Assembly (NCBI GenBank): GCA_041645005.1
Contig: JBAZQW010000163.1
Coordinates: forward strand, 1-5,485
DNA length: 5,485 nucleotides
From: Pelotomaculum_B sp041645005
GTDB lineage: Bacteria > Bacillota > Desulfotomaculia > Desulfotomaculales > Pelotomaculaceae
Reading direction: 5' to 3'
The translations under genes were made by a program, and so were the position numbers. Within the stretch, counting starts at the first letter, position 1, and every line of letters starts with the position of its first letter. Below, piece after piece: positions 1 to 4,900 of the stretch. A model generated the notes under the pieces. It was given only the letters and a program-made list of their open reading frames with translations, was not told the DNA's origin and did not search any database.

Positions 1-53
1 ACCGGATTCAAGTCCATCCCTGGGAGACCGAGGAATACCTGGCCAAGTTTTAA
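1..53 (+). CDS. C-terminal end of an unidentified protein (5' end outside window)
   Basis: Reading from base 3, the frame encodes RIQVHPWETEEYLAKF and stops at TAA 51-53. It is preferred over the other two frames because its stop lies 20 bp before a strong terminator hairpin (74-121), the normal spacing for a gene end, and because the residue mix (charged, WETEEYL) looks like a real C-terminus. The frame starting at base 2 stays open to 121 but would run through the whole hairpin, and frame 1 gives an Arg/Pro-rich tail. Sixteen residues are too few to name a family. The gene is on the same strand as the main operon but separated from it by the terminator and the minus-strand cupin gene. Confidence 0.5.
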   Translation, partial: RIQVHPWETEEYLAKF

Positions 54-73
54 TTAAATGGCCTATGCTTCGA

Positions 74-121
74 AAATCAGGCATCATCTGCCCGGCACCT
101 GGGGCAGACGATGCCTGATTT
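74..121 (+). terminator. Rho-independent terminator, 20-bp stem
   Basis: The left arm (74-93) and right arm (102-121) are complementary over 20 bp with a single mismatch (A85 opposite C110) around an 8-nt loop (94-101). The right arm ends in TTT, followed by a pyrimidine-rich stretch (TCTTCCC). It lies 20 bp after the stop codon at 51-53. On the minus strand the arm ends in a run of four T, so it could also act for minus-strand transcription. Confidence 0.8.
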
Positions 122-260
122 CTTCCCTGTCTCCTTCCGGTAAAGGCATGCCGCATAATATACATTCTTCGCCCAAAGAGGGAGTCGCCGGCAACATTAC
201 CGTGATCAGGATAAAAAACACTGCTGTTGTGATAAGAAGTATTCTTCTTGTTGGGTACAT
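84..260 (-). CDS. Possible small secreted or membrane-anchored CxxCGM protein
   Basis: A minus-strand ORF of 58 codons from ATG 258-260 has GGCGGGGA just upstream. An upstream in-frame ATG at 273-275 would give 63 residues but has no visible ribosome binding site. In the 63-residue numbering, Arg10-Arg11 precede a hydrophobic segment (about residues 12-28), then a Pro/Ser stretch that could be a signal-peptidase site, then C38-I-L-C41-G-M. That Cys pair is the only recognisable motif. It resembles the metal-binding CxxCGM of NosL- and YHS-type proteins, but the polypeptide is far shorter than those families, so this is not a family assignment. The last 13 codons or so and the stop lie inside the terminator hairpin at 74-121. 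That is either a convergent arrangement with a shared terminator or a sign that the ORF is a chance or decayed one. No good promoter is seen. Confidence 0.35.
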   Translation of the reverse strand: MYPTRRILLITTAVFFILITVMLPATPSLGEECILCGMPLPEGDREEIRHRLPQVPGR

Positions 261-320
261 GACTATCCCCGCCATTTATTTTTTACGGAAAAATGAAATG
301 CTGGTGTTAATTCGATCAGC

Positions 321-398
321 GGAAAGGGGACACACCGGCTAAGGAACGGGGACACACCTCAGTTTTAGGTATTCCTTTAACGCCGAGGAATGTCCCCG
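321..398. repeat. REP/MITE-like GGGGACACACC repeat cluster
   Basis: Two direct copies of a 16-mer, at 321-336 and 343-358, differ at one base and share the core GGGGACACACC. The second copy also forms an imperfect inverted repeat with 385-398: CGGGGACACACCTC (347-360) against GAGGAATGTCCCCG, 12 of 14 positions complementary, with a 24-nt loop. From general knowledge, GGGGACA-core repeats of this sort are scattered between genes in clostridial genomes and often accompany REP-associated (IS200-like Y1) tyrosine transposases. No transposase gene lies in this window. The cluster sits between the terminator region and the 3' end of the cupin gene, where its fold-back could also act as a transcript end. 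Naming it a REP element is inference. Confidence 0.6.
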
Positions 399-406
399 AA
401 CCATAT

Positions 407-793
407 TTATAAAAGAGCCGGGATGAATTTTGCCAGCAGATATACATCTCCGTTGTCCGCTACTATTTTATGCTGCACAGACTCAGGAACCACAACTGTG
501 ACGCCGTGCTTGTAGACAATCTCCTGGCCGGCCATTACGCCTTTTCCAATACCGCCGATGACCTCGTGCAGCTCCCATTTCCCTTCATGTATGTGATCAC
601 TGATTTCAAATCCGTCTTTGATCCTGATCAGATGGCAGCTGAATTTGCCGTCTGACGACTCACCCTTTACAAGATGCTTCAGAAAGACACCCGCAAAACT
701 CGGATGCTGGTTCCAATCAAGAGCCTCAACATTAAATTTTTTATCAAGGTACACTATTTCCCCTTCACTGATTCCTTTGACAGTCTCGTTCAT
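407..793 (-). CDS. Single-domain cupin protein
   Basis: A 128-residue protein of one small beta-barrel cupin domain, a usual length for stand-alone cupins. Cupin motif 1 is seen at residues 61-80 as G-x5-H67-I-H69-x4-E74 with Gly80/81. Motif 2 is at 97-108 as G-x5-P103-x4-H108. The set H67, H69, E74 and H108 is the standard 3-His/1-Glu metal site, so a metal-binding fold is likely. The substrate or reaction (dioxygenase, isomerase, sugar or ligand sensing) cannot be told. There is no signal peptide, so it should be cytosolic. The start is firm: AGGAGGT lies 7 nt upstream of the ATG, under an extended -10 promoter. It is divergent from the membrane-protein gene that follows, and its 3' end faces the repeat cluster, with no operon partner visible. 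Confidence 0.9.
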   Translation of the reverse strand: MNETVKGISEGEIVYLDKKFNVEALDWNQHPSFAGVFLKHLVKGESSDGKFSCHLIRIKDGFEISDHIHEGKWELHEVIGGIGKGVMAGQEIVYKHGVTVVVPESVQHKIVADNGDVYLLAKFIPALL

Positions 794-800
794 AGCTAAT

Positions 801-807
801 ACCTCCT
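801..807 (-). promoter_or_regulatory. Ribosome binding site of the cupin gene
   Basis: On the minus strand the bases read AGGAGGT, 7 nt before ATG 793-791. This near-perfect Shine-Dalgarno sequence fixes the cupin start. Confidence 0.85.
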
Positions 808-834
808 GATCTTTTTATTGTAGATATCCTATAA

Positions 835-843
835 ATTATATCA
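835..843 (-). promoter_or_regulatory. Extended -10 promoter of the cupin gene
   Basis: The minus strand reads TGATATAAT, a perfect TGn extension plus a perfect TATAAT hexamer. No good -35 is present 16-18 nt upstream (AGCAGT), as is usual for extended -10 promoters. The expected start of transcription is near 828, giving a leader of about 35 nt that contains the RBS. Confidence 0.6.
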
Positions 844-1029
844 CTTTTAAAAGCACCACTGCTTTCTATTTAACTTTTTATTTCTTGTTTTCGGCTAATG
901 CCACCTGGCAAACATAGTTTACCGGCGGAAAAAGCTGTTTTTTTTCTATATAGGAAGGAAAAGCAGATCGGTTGTTTAATAACACTAAACACGGCATCGA
1001 GGATTCTTTATAGAGAGCGAAGTGATGAA

Positions 1030-1770
1030 TTGAAATTATTAAACTCACGCTTGTTTTTATCCATATTGCTGGTTGTGCTCTCAGCGCTTTTTTATGCGGT
1101 TTACTATTTCTTTTTTAAAGACATCAATACTATGATTACCTGGGTGATCATGAGCATAGCCTTTTTACCTATAAACATTTTGATCGTCAGCCTGGTTGTG
1201 GAGGGTGTAATTTCCAAAAGAGACAAGCTCATTTTGCTCAAAAAGTTAAACATGGTGATTGGAGCTTTTTACAGTGAGGTCGGGACAAATCTGTTAAAGT
1301 TGTTGACAGGTTTTGATACTGCTGCCGGCCTGGTTGGTAAACATATGCTGTTTAACAATACCTGGACCACTCAGAAGTTCCTTTCTTCTATAAGTCAGGT
1401 CAGGAATTCTGACTATAAACTTGACAGTCAAATTGGTGATTTAGAAGAATTATGTGTTTTCCTTACCGAAAGGAGAGCGTTTTTGCTGCGCTTGCTGGAA
1501 AACCCAAACCTGCTGGAACATGAAACTTTTACGGATCTCTTATGGGCGGTGTTTCATTTGACCGAGGAGTTGGCCAACAGAAGAGATCTCCGTAGTTTGC
1601 CCGCAAGCGATTATGTCCATATTTCAAACGATATGAAAAGAGCATATAAGCTTCTACTCATGGAGTGGCTGACCTATATGAGGCACCTGAGTGAAGACTA
1701 CCCATACCTTTTCTCCCTTGCAGTAAGGACCAACCCCTTTGACCCTGACGCCACACCTGAAGTTAGTTGA
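1030..1770 (+). CDS. Two-helix membrane protein of unknown function
   Basis: From TTG 1030 the protein has 246 residues. Two membrane helices are clear at about residues 8-29 and 36-57, followed by Lys/Arg-rich residues (KRDK, 63-66) that suggest the rest is cytosolic. The remaining roughly 180 residues look all-helical, with a conserved-looking NMVIGAFYSEVGTNLL stretch at 74-89 and a terminal YPYLFSLAVRTNPFDP block at 224-239. I believe similar uncharacterised proteins with this layout occur in other anaerobes and archaea, but I know of no function. The frame is open back to ATG 898 (290 residues), but that ATG has no ribosome binding site and the extra 44 residues do not look conserved. TTG 1030 has GAAGTGAT just upstream and puts the first helix close to the N-terminus. 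No enzyme motif is seen. It appears to be a single-gene unit, more AT-rich than the following operon. Confidence 0.8.
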   Translation: MKLLNSRLFLSILLVVLSALFYAVYYFFFKDINTMITWVIMSIAFLPINILIVSLVVEGVISKRDKLILLKKLNMVIGAFYSEVGTNLLKLLTGFDTAAGLVGKHMLFNNTWTTQKFLSSISQVRNSDYKLDSQIGDLEELCVFLTERRAFLLRLLENPNLLEHETFTDLLWAVFHLTEELANRRDLRSLPASDYVHISNDMKRAYKLLLMEWLTYMRHLSEDYPYLFSLAVRTNPFDPDATPEVS

Positions 1771-1843
1771 AAAAGGCTATCTGTATAATTGGAGGCAAAG
1801 CGCCGACACCAGGGTGCTGCTGGGCGCCGACCCTTCGGAGAGC

Positions 1844-1872
1844 TTGTAATTATATCTTTTTTTGGATACAAT
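1844..1872 (+). promoter_or_regulatory. Sigma-A-type promoter of the dehydrogenase/SCP2/permease operon
   Basis: TTGTAA (1844-1849) and TACAAT (1867-1872) are separated by exactly 17 nt; the hexamers match TTGACA and TATAAT at 4 and 5 of 6 positions. Transcription would begin near 1879, giving a leader of about 47 nt that contains the GGAGG at 1914-1918. No operator palindrome is evident around it. Confidence 0.6.
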
Positions 1873-1913
1873 GGTAGAGTATTAAAGACTTTGGTAAACA
1901 CCCCCTGATGATT

Positions 1914-1918
1914 GGAGG
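1914..1918 (+). promoter_or_regulatory. Ribosome binding site deciding the TTG start at 1926
   Basis: GGAGG lies 7 nt before TTG 1926. It falls inside the reading frame if ATG 1908 is used, so it favours TTG 1926 as the true start. Confidence 0.8.
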
Positions 1919-1925
1919 TTTTAAT

Positions 1926-2843
1926 TTGAAGCGGGTGGTCAGTGTAAGCCTTGGCTCAACTAAACGAGATCACAAGGTAACTGTGAAGCTCCTGGGAGAA
2001 GAGTTTGAAATTGCCAGGATGGGTACGGATGGTGATTTTAACCGGGCGCTGGAATTATTGAAGGAGCTTGACGGCAAGGTCGACGCGATCGGACTGGGCG
2101 GCATTGATGTCTATTTGTTTGTTAAAGAGAAACGCTACGCCATCCAGGACGGCCTGAAATTGATGGATGCGGTGAAAATAACCCCGGTGGTTGACGGCAG
2201 CGGGCTGAAAAACACCCTGGAAAGGGAAGTTGTAAGAATGCTGGCCGCCGAAACCGGTTTGCTCAAAAAGGGAACCAGGGTGCTTATGGTCAGTTCGGTG
2301 GACCGGTTCGGCATGGCCGAGGCTCTTGCGGAGATAGGCTGCGAAATGACTTTCGGCGACCTGATTTTTACCGCCGGTATTCCTTACCCGATTATGACTA
2401 TGGATGAACTTGAGGAAATAGCCAACCGTCTCCTCCCTGAGATCACCAAAATGCCTTTTCACCTGGTTTACCCCACCGGCAAAAAGCAGGAGAGCCAGGA
2501 TGAGTCCAAGGTTCAGAAATTCGCCCATTTCTACCACAACGCCGAGGTCATAGCGGGAGATTTCCACCTGATCCGGCGCTTTATGCCCTCCGGCATGAAC
2601 GGGCAGACCATTTTGACCAATACCACCACCAGCGATGATATTGAATTCCTGAGGGAAAAAGGGGTGGGCACGCTGGTGACCACTACCCCCGAGTACGAAG
2701 GGCGATCCTTTGGCACTAACGTGATGGAAGCCGCTTTGGTGGCTATCCTGGGCAAGCAGTGGGATCAGATATCCGCGCAGGACTATCTGGACCTTTTACA
2801 CAGGCTGAACTTCCGCCCGCGAATTTTAAAACTAGGTACATAA
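1926..2843 (+). CDS. Quinate 5-dehydrogenase-like protein (function uncertain)
   Basis: A 305-residue cytosolic protein starting at TTG 1926, chosen over the in-frame ATG 1908 because GGAGG stands 7 nt before it and the family begins MKRVVSVSLGS. Proteins of this type in Pelotomaculum- and Moorella-like clostridia are, as I recall, labelled quinate 5-dehydrogenase. Visible blocks are VSVSLGSTKRDHKV (5-18), AIGLGGIDVYL (54-64), a Rossmann-like strand-turn GTRVLMVSSVDRFGMAEAL (116-134), and near the C-terminus TILTNTTTSDD (228-238) and LVTTTPEYEGRSFGTNVMEAA (250-270). I do not see the usual AroE layout, with its N-terminal SxS substrate motif and catalytic Lys and Asp, or a classical GxGxxG, so the dehydrogenase label is weak. 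Long conserved blocks point to an old, conserved enzyme. It is the first gene of an apparent operon; 69 nt separate it from the SCP2-like gene, with no terminator seen between them. Confidence 0.85.
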   Translation: MKRVVSVSLGSTKRDHKVTVKLLGEEFEIARMGTDGDFNRALELLKELDGKVDAIGLGGIDVYLFVKEKRYAIQDGLKLMDAVKITPVVDGSGLKNTLEREVVRMLAAETGLLKKGTRVLMVSSVDRFGMAEALAEIGCEMTFGDLIFTAGIPYPIMTMDELEEIANRLLPEITKMPFHLVYPTGKKQESQDESKVQKFAHFYHNAEVIAGDFHLIRRFMPSGMNGQTILTNTTTSDDIEFLREKGVGTLVTTTPEYEGRSFGTNVMEAALVAILGKQWDQISAQDYLDLLHRLNFRPRILKLGT

Positions 2844-2900
2844 GCCGCCGTTTTCCGTGAGAGCGGGGCACGGCACAATAAATGCTACTAAAGCCACCAG

Positions 2901-2906
2901 GGAGGG
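2901..2906 (+). promoter_or_regulatory. Ribosome binding site of the SCP2-like gene
   Basis: GGAGGG is 6 nt before TTG 2913. It supports this rare start codon; no ATG lies nearby in frame. Confidence 0.8.
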
Positions 2907-2912
2907 TAAAAA

Positions 2913-3266
2913 TTGGCCACACATCTGGAGATAAAAGACAGTCTGCAGACTTTTACCGATAATTTTAATAAAAACGACCGTTTAAAAATAATGAACCGGG
3001 ACTGGAACCGGGTAGTGGTAGTCAAAGCCACCGATATTGAATCGATACATACCTGGACTTTAAAAGACGGCGTGCTGGCACTAAAAGAAGGCGAAGCCGG
3101 TGATCCTGATTTAACCGTGATTTCCGACAGTGAAACGCTGAGTGACGTTTTTTATGGCGACGTCACACCGATAGAACCGTATAATAATGGAACTCTGCGC
3201 ATTATGGGCTCTGAAGACGATATCACCAGGCTTGATTTTATTTGCCTGATGATTTGGGGTGAATAA
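2913..3266 (+). CDS. SCP2-like (sterol carrier) lipid-binding domain protein
   Basis: The protein has 117 residues, about the size of one SCP2 domain. The C-terminal half carries the family pattern: VLALKEGEAGDPDLTVISDSETLSDVFYGD (54-83), a GDxD-T-x-S strand followed by a helix that ends in a Gly-Asp turn, then Pro86 and NNGTLRIMGSEDD (91-103), matching the G-x-L-x-I-x-G signature. The N-terminus has a basic and hydrophobic helix-strand start. SCP2 domains bind hydrophobic ligands such as fatty acyl chains in a pocket; bacterial single-domain members are mostly uncharacterised. There is no signal peptide or membrane helix, so it should be cytosolic. It starts at TTG with a good RBS and ends 2 nt before the permease gene, so the two are almost certainly translated from one message. 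The ligand is unknown. Confidence 0.85.
   Translation: MATHLEIKDSLQTFTDNFNKNDRLKIMNRDWNRVVVVKATDIESIHTWTLKDGVLALKEGEAGDPDLTVISDSETLSDVFYGDVTPIEPYNNGTLRIMGSEDDITRLDFICLMIWGE
3256..3262 (+). promoter_or_regulatory. Ribosome binding site of the permease gene
   Basis: GGGGTGA lies inside the last codons of the SCP2-like gene, 6 nt before TTG 3269. It pairs well with the GGTGA part of the Shine-Dalgarno consensus and suggests translational coupling of the two genes. Confidence 0.6.
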
Positions 3267-3268
3267 GT

Positions 3269-4627
3269 TTGCAGCTTAAAAGGGTGCTCACCCTACGTAC
3301 AGTGGTTGCCACCAGCGTTGGCTTGACCCTGGCCAGTTCGTCTTTTGTGGCGGCTGTGCTGGTAGCCAATTACGTTTTAGGCGACACCGCCTGGATAGCC
3401 ATATTGATCGGCGGGGCGCTCTGTTTTTTAGCGGCGGCCTGTTTTTCTGAGTTAAATGGCCTGCTGCCCACCGCCGCCGGCATTCGCCTTTATTTCAGCC
3501 GGGCTTTCAACGACCAGGTCTCACTGGTTGTTTCACTGTTGTACATGCTGATCGTGGTTGTCGGGGTAGTAGGGGTGGAAAGCTATATCCTCTCCAGAGT
3601 GCTGAGTGAAACCTTTCCTTCCATACCGCCCTATTACTGGATTGTGGTGATGCTCCTGCTGGTGACCGCAATGAACCTCAGGGGGATCAAAATAGCTGGC
3701 GTGTTCCAGGACGTGGTCACGTACAGCCTGATCATCGTGATAGTTATTATCGGCCTCTTTGCCTTGTCCAAGGTCGGTTTTAAATTAAACGCGCCCCTGT
3801 CACCAGGCGGTGCTGCCGGCATCATACAGGCTGTGGCCGTGGGTGTGTTTTTGTTTGTGGGTTTCGAGTGGGTGACGCCGCTGGTGGAAGAAGTCACCCA
3901 GGTTAAGCAGATTTCCAGGGGTATGATGATCGCGCTGGGGATTTTAAGCGTGGTTTACGCCATCTTTACCGTGGCCATGACCGCTGTTGTACCCAAGGAG
4001 ATTTTGGTGGCCTCACCCGCACCCCAACTGGTGTTGGCCAGGGCTGTACTGGGTGATGTGGGCGCCTCCTTGATGATAGTGATTATCCTGGCCACCTCCA
4101 TGAAAACTTTTAACGCCGGGATGATCAGTGTTTCCCGTTTCATGTACGCCTCCGCCAGGGAGCATGTCCTGCCGGCGGTTTTCAGCAAAGTCAGCATGCG
4201 CTATTTTACCCCCTGGGTGGCTATCATAACCCTCTTTTTTATCGGCTTGCTGGCGGCCGCGATAACCCTTTTGACCAACAATTACCTGGTGCTGGTGGGA
4301 CTTGCCGCCGCCATGTCGTCTATTGTTTACGCCCTGGTTGGCCTGGCGGTAATCAGCCTGCGCCGCAGGATGCCTGAACAGGACCGGCCTTATTTGATTA
4401 AAGGAGGCTATTTTGTCCCGCTTCTGACAGCTTTGGTTTTCACCCTGCTGGCCGTTGCCGTGCTGGCAGCGGACCTCACGGCACTTTTGTACATGGCAGT
4501 CGCCTTCGTTGTGGTCCTGGTTTATGTCAATACCGTCGTGCCGCGCCTCAAAAAGAAATACGAGGCCCGCAAACCAGCCGCGAGGCGCCGTCCGGCACGC
4601 GCCCCGCAAGGATCGGAGGGTGAATAG
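3269..4627 (+). CDS. APC-superfamily amino acid permease
   Basis: A 452-residue integral membrane protein of about 12 helices, a normal length for the amino acid-polyamine-organocation family. Landmarks in order are: TM1 with LTLASSS (19-25); TM2 with a FSELNGLLPTAAG block (59-71); TM6 with FVGFEWVTPLVEEV (196-209) followed by SRG; TM8 with SVSRFMYASAREHVLP (287-302) and TPW; then LRRRMPEQDRPY (364-375) before the last two helices. These match the family's TM2 Glu-Leu-Pro-Gly, TM6 FxGFE, TM8 SRxxYAxAR and RPY signatures. TM1 lacks the usual Gly-x-Gly break seen in many members, so substrate binding may differ. The cytosolic tail is strongly basic (428-443, KKKYEARKPAARRRPA). It is the last gene of the operon, 2 nt after the SCP2-like gene, with a TTG start and GGGGTGA. 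The transported substrate is not readable from the sequence. Confidence 0.9.
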   Translation: MQLKRVLTLRTVVATSVGLTLASSSFVAAVLVANYVLGDTAWIAILIGGALCFLAAACFSELNGLLPTAAGIRLYFSRAFNDQVSLVVSLLYMLIVVVGVVGVESYILSRVLSETFPSIPPYYWIVVMLLLVTAMNLRGIKIAGVFQDVVTYSLIIVIVIIGLFALSKVGFKLNAPLSPGGAAGIIQAVAVGVFLFVGFEWVTPLVEEVTQVKQISRGMMIALGILSVVYAIFTVAMTAVVPKEILVASPAPQLVLARAVLGDVGASLMIVIILATSMKTFNAGMISVSRFMYASAREHVLPAVFSKVSMRYFTPWVAIITLFFIGLLAAAITLLTNNYLVLVGLAAAMSSIVYALVGLAVISLRRRMPEQDRPYLIKGGYFVPLLTALVFTLLAVAVLAADLTALLYMAVAFVVVLVYVNTVVPRLKKKYEARKPAARRRPARAPQGSEGE

Positions 4628-4773
4628 CGCAGGCTTTTTTCTCTCACCTTTCATATTTCTCCGCATGTCACCCGGTGCAAATTTTTCGTGCTTCTTCCAT
4701 GCTAAAGGGGAACCATTTCACACCATTAGCCGTCTAACAGAATAAGAAACAATTCTGCAAAATAATACAAACT

Positions 4774-4803
4774 TTGGCTAAGGTAGAATATTCCTGTGAT
4801 ACT
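4774..4803 (+). promoter_or_regulatory. Possible sigma-A promoter upstream of the SH3b gene
   Basis: TTGGCT (4774-4779) and GATACT (4798-4803), preceded by TGT as an extended -10, are 18 nt apart. Each hexamer matches the consensus at only 4 of 6 positions, so this is tentative. It would give a leader of roughly 90 nt. Confidence 0.3.
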
Positions 4804-4816
4804 TTTTAATGAAACA

Positions 4817-4845
4817 AGAGGAATTGTCGGGTAGCTTGTAGAAAT
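4817..4845 (+). promoter_or_regulatory. Possible sigma-H promoter upstream of the SH3b gene
   Basis: AGAGGAATT (4817-4825), 12 nt of spacer, then GTAGAAAT (4838-4845) fit the sigma-H pattern RnAGGAWWW-N12-RnnGAAT except for one base (GAAA in place of GAAT). Sigma-H acts at the onset of sporulation in Bacillus and clostridia and reads some cell-wall genes, which suits the secreted SH3b product. This is inference from pattern alone. Confidence 0.35.
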
Positions 4846-4849
4846 TAAA

Positions 4850-4866
4850 ACTTAAGTTTCTTAAGT
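4850..4866. repeat. Palindrome ACTTAAG-TTT-CTTAAGT, possible operator
   Basis: A perfect 7-bp inverted repeat with a 3-bp spacer, too short-looped to be a terminator and lacking a following T-run. It lies just upstream of TATTATAAC (4866-4874), which could serve as a -10 element, so a DNA-binding protein bound here could control the SH3b gene. No regulator is encoded in the window, and chance occurrence in AT-rich DNA is possible. Confidence 0.35.
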
Positions 4867-4885
4867 ATTATAACCGTCAGCGGAC

Positions 4886-4894
4886 GGAGGGGGG
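4886..4894 (+). promoter_or_regulatory. Ribosome binding site of the SH3b gene
   Basis: GGAGGGGGG lies 6 nt before ATG 4901. The in-frame TTG at 4895 abuts the site directly, so ATG 4901 is the likelier start. Confidence 0.75.
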
Positions 4895-4900
4895 TTGAGA

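Larger units (their letters stand above)
4628..4900. other. Gene-free region with candidate promoters
   Basis: A stretch of 273 nt without a convincing gene. A run of six T at 4635-4640 follows the permease stop, but no stable hairpin stands directly before it; the best pairing (AGGGTGA near 4616-4622 with TCACCTT near 4644-4650) is weak, so a terminator here is unproven. The middle, about 4650-4770, shows nothing I can assign. The right part, 4774-4894, holds a possible sigma-A promoter, a sigma-H-like promoter, a palindrome and the RBS of the next gene. The base content is AT-rich relative to the flanking genes. Confidence 0.6.

Noticed and set aside
28..36. CCGAGGAAT shared with the repeat at 383-391, as a further repeat copy
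   Set aside because: Only 9 bases are shared, the first copy is within a coding end, and the GGGGACA core is absent.
58..342. Plus-strand open frame of 94 codons over the terminator and repeat
   Set aside because: It runs through the hairpin and the GGGGACA repeat, lacks an RBS, and its composition is not protein-like.
898..1029. N-terminal extension of the two-helix membrane protein from ATG 898
   Set aside because: No ribosome binding site precedes the ATG. The added 44 residues look unlike a conserved domain, and TTG 1030 places the membrane helix near the N-terminus as expected.
1799..1845. Known riboswitch (T-box, ZTP, c-di-GMP, THF, fluoride types considered)
   Set aside because: None of their conserved core sequences could be found, and the segment lies upstream of the likely transcription start near 1879.
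1799..1863. Terminator for the two-helix membrane protein gene
   Set aside because: The T7 run at 1857-1863 is about 30 nt away from the GC-rich fold, with no stem directly before it, and it overlaps the spacer of the promoter at 1844-1872.
1908..1925. ATG 1908 as the start of the dehydrogenase-like gene
   Set aside because: The GGAGG at 1914-1918 would lie inside the coding region, and nothing like a Shine-Dalgarno sequence stands before 1908. TTG 1926 fits both spacing and the expected N-terminus.
2055..2567. Minus-strand open frame of 170 codons inside the dehydrogenase-like gene
   Set aside because: It is a shadow of the plus-strand gene with no RBS or recognisable domain.
4013..4666. 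Long minus-strand open frame opposite the permease
   Set aside because: It is the antisense of a clear APC permease; its Gln/His/Gly-rich product has no motif, and the plus frame explains the codon pattern.
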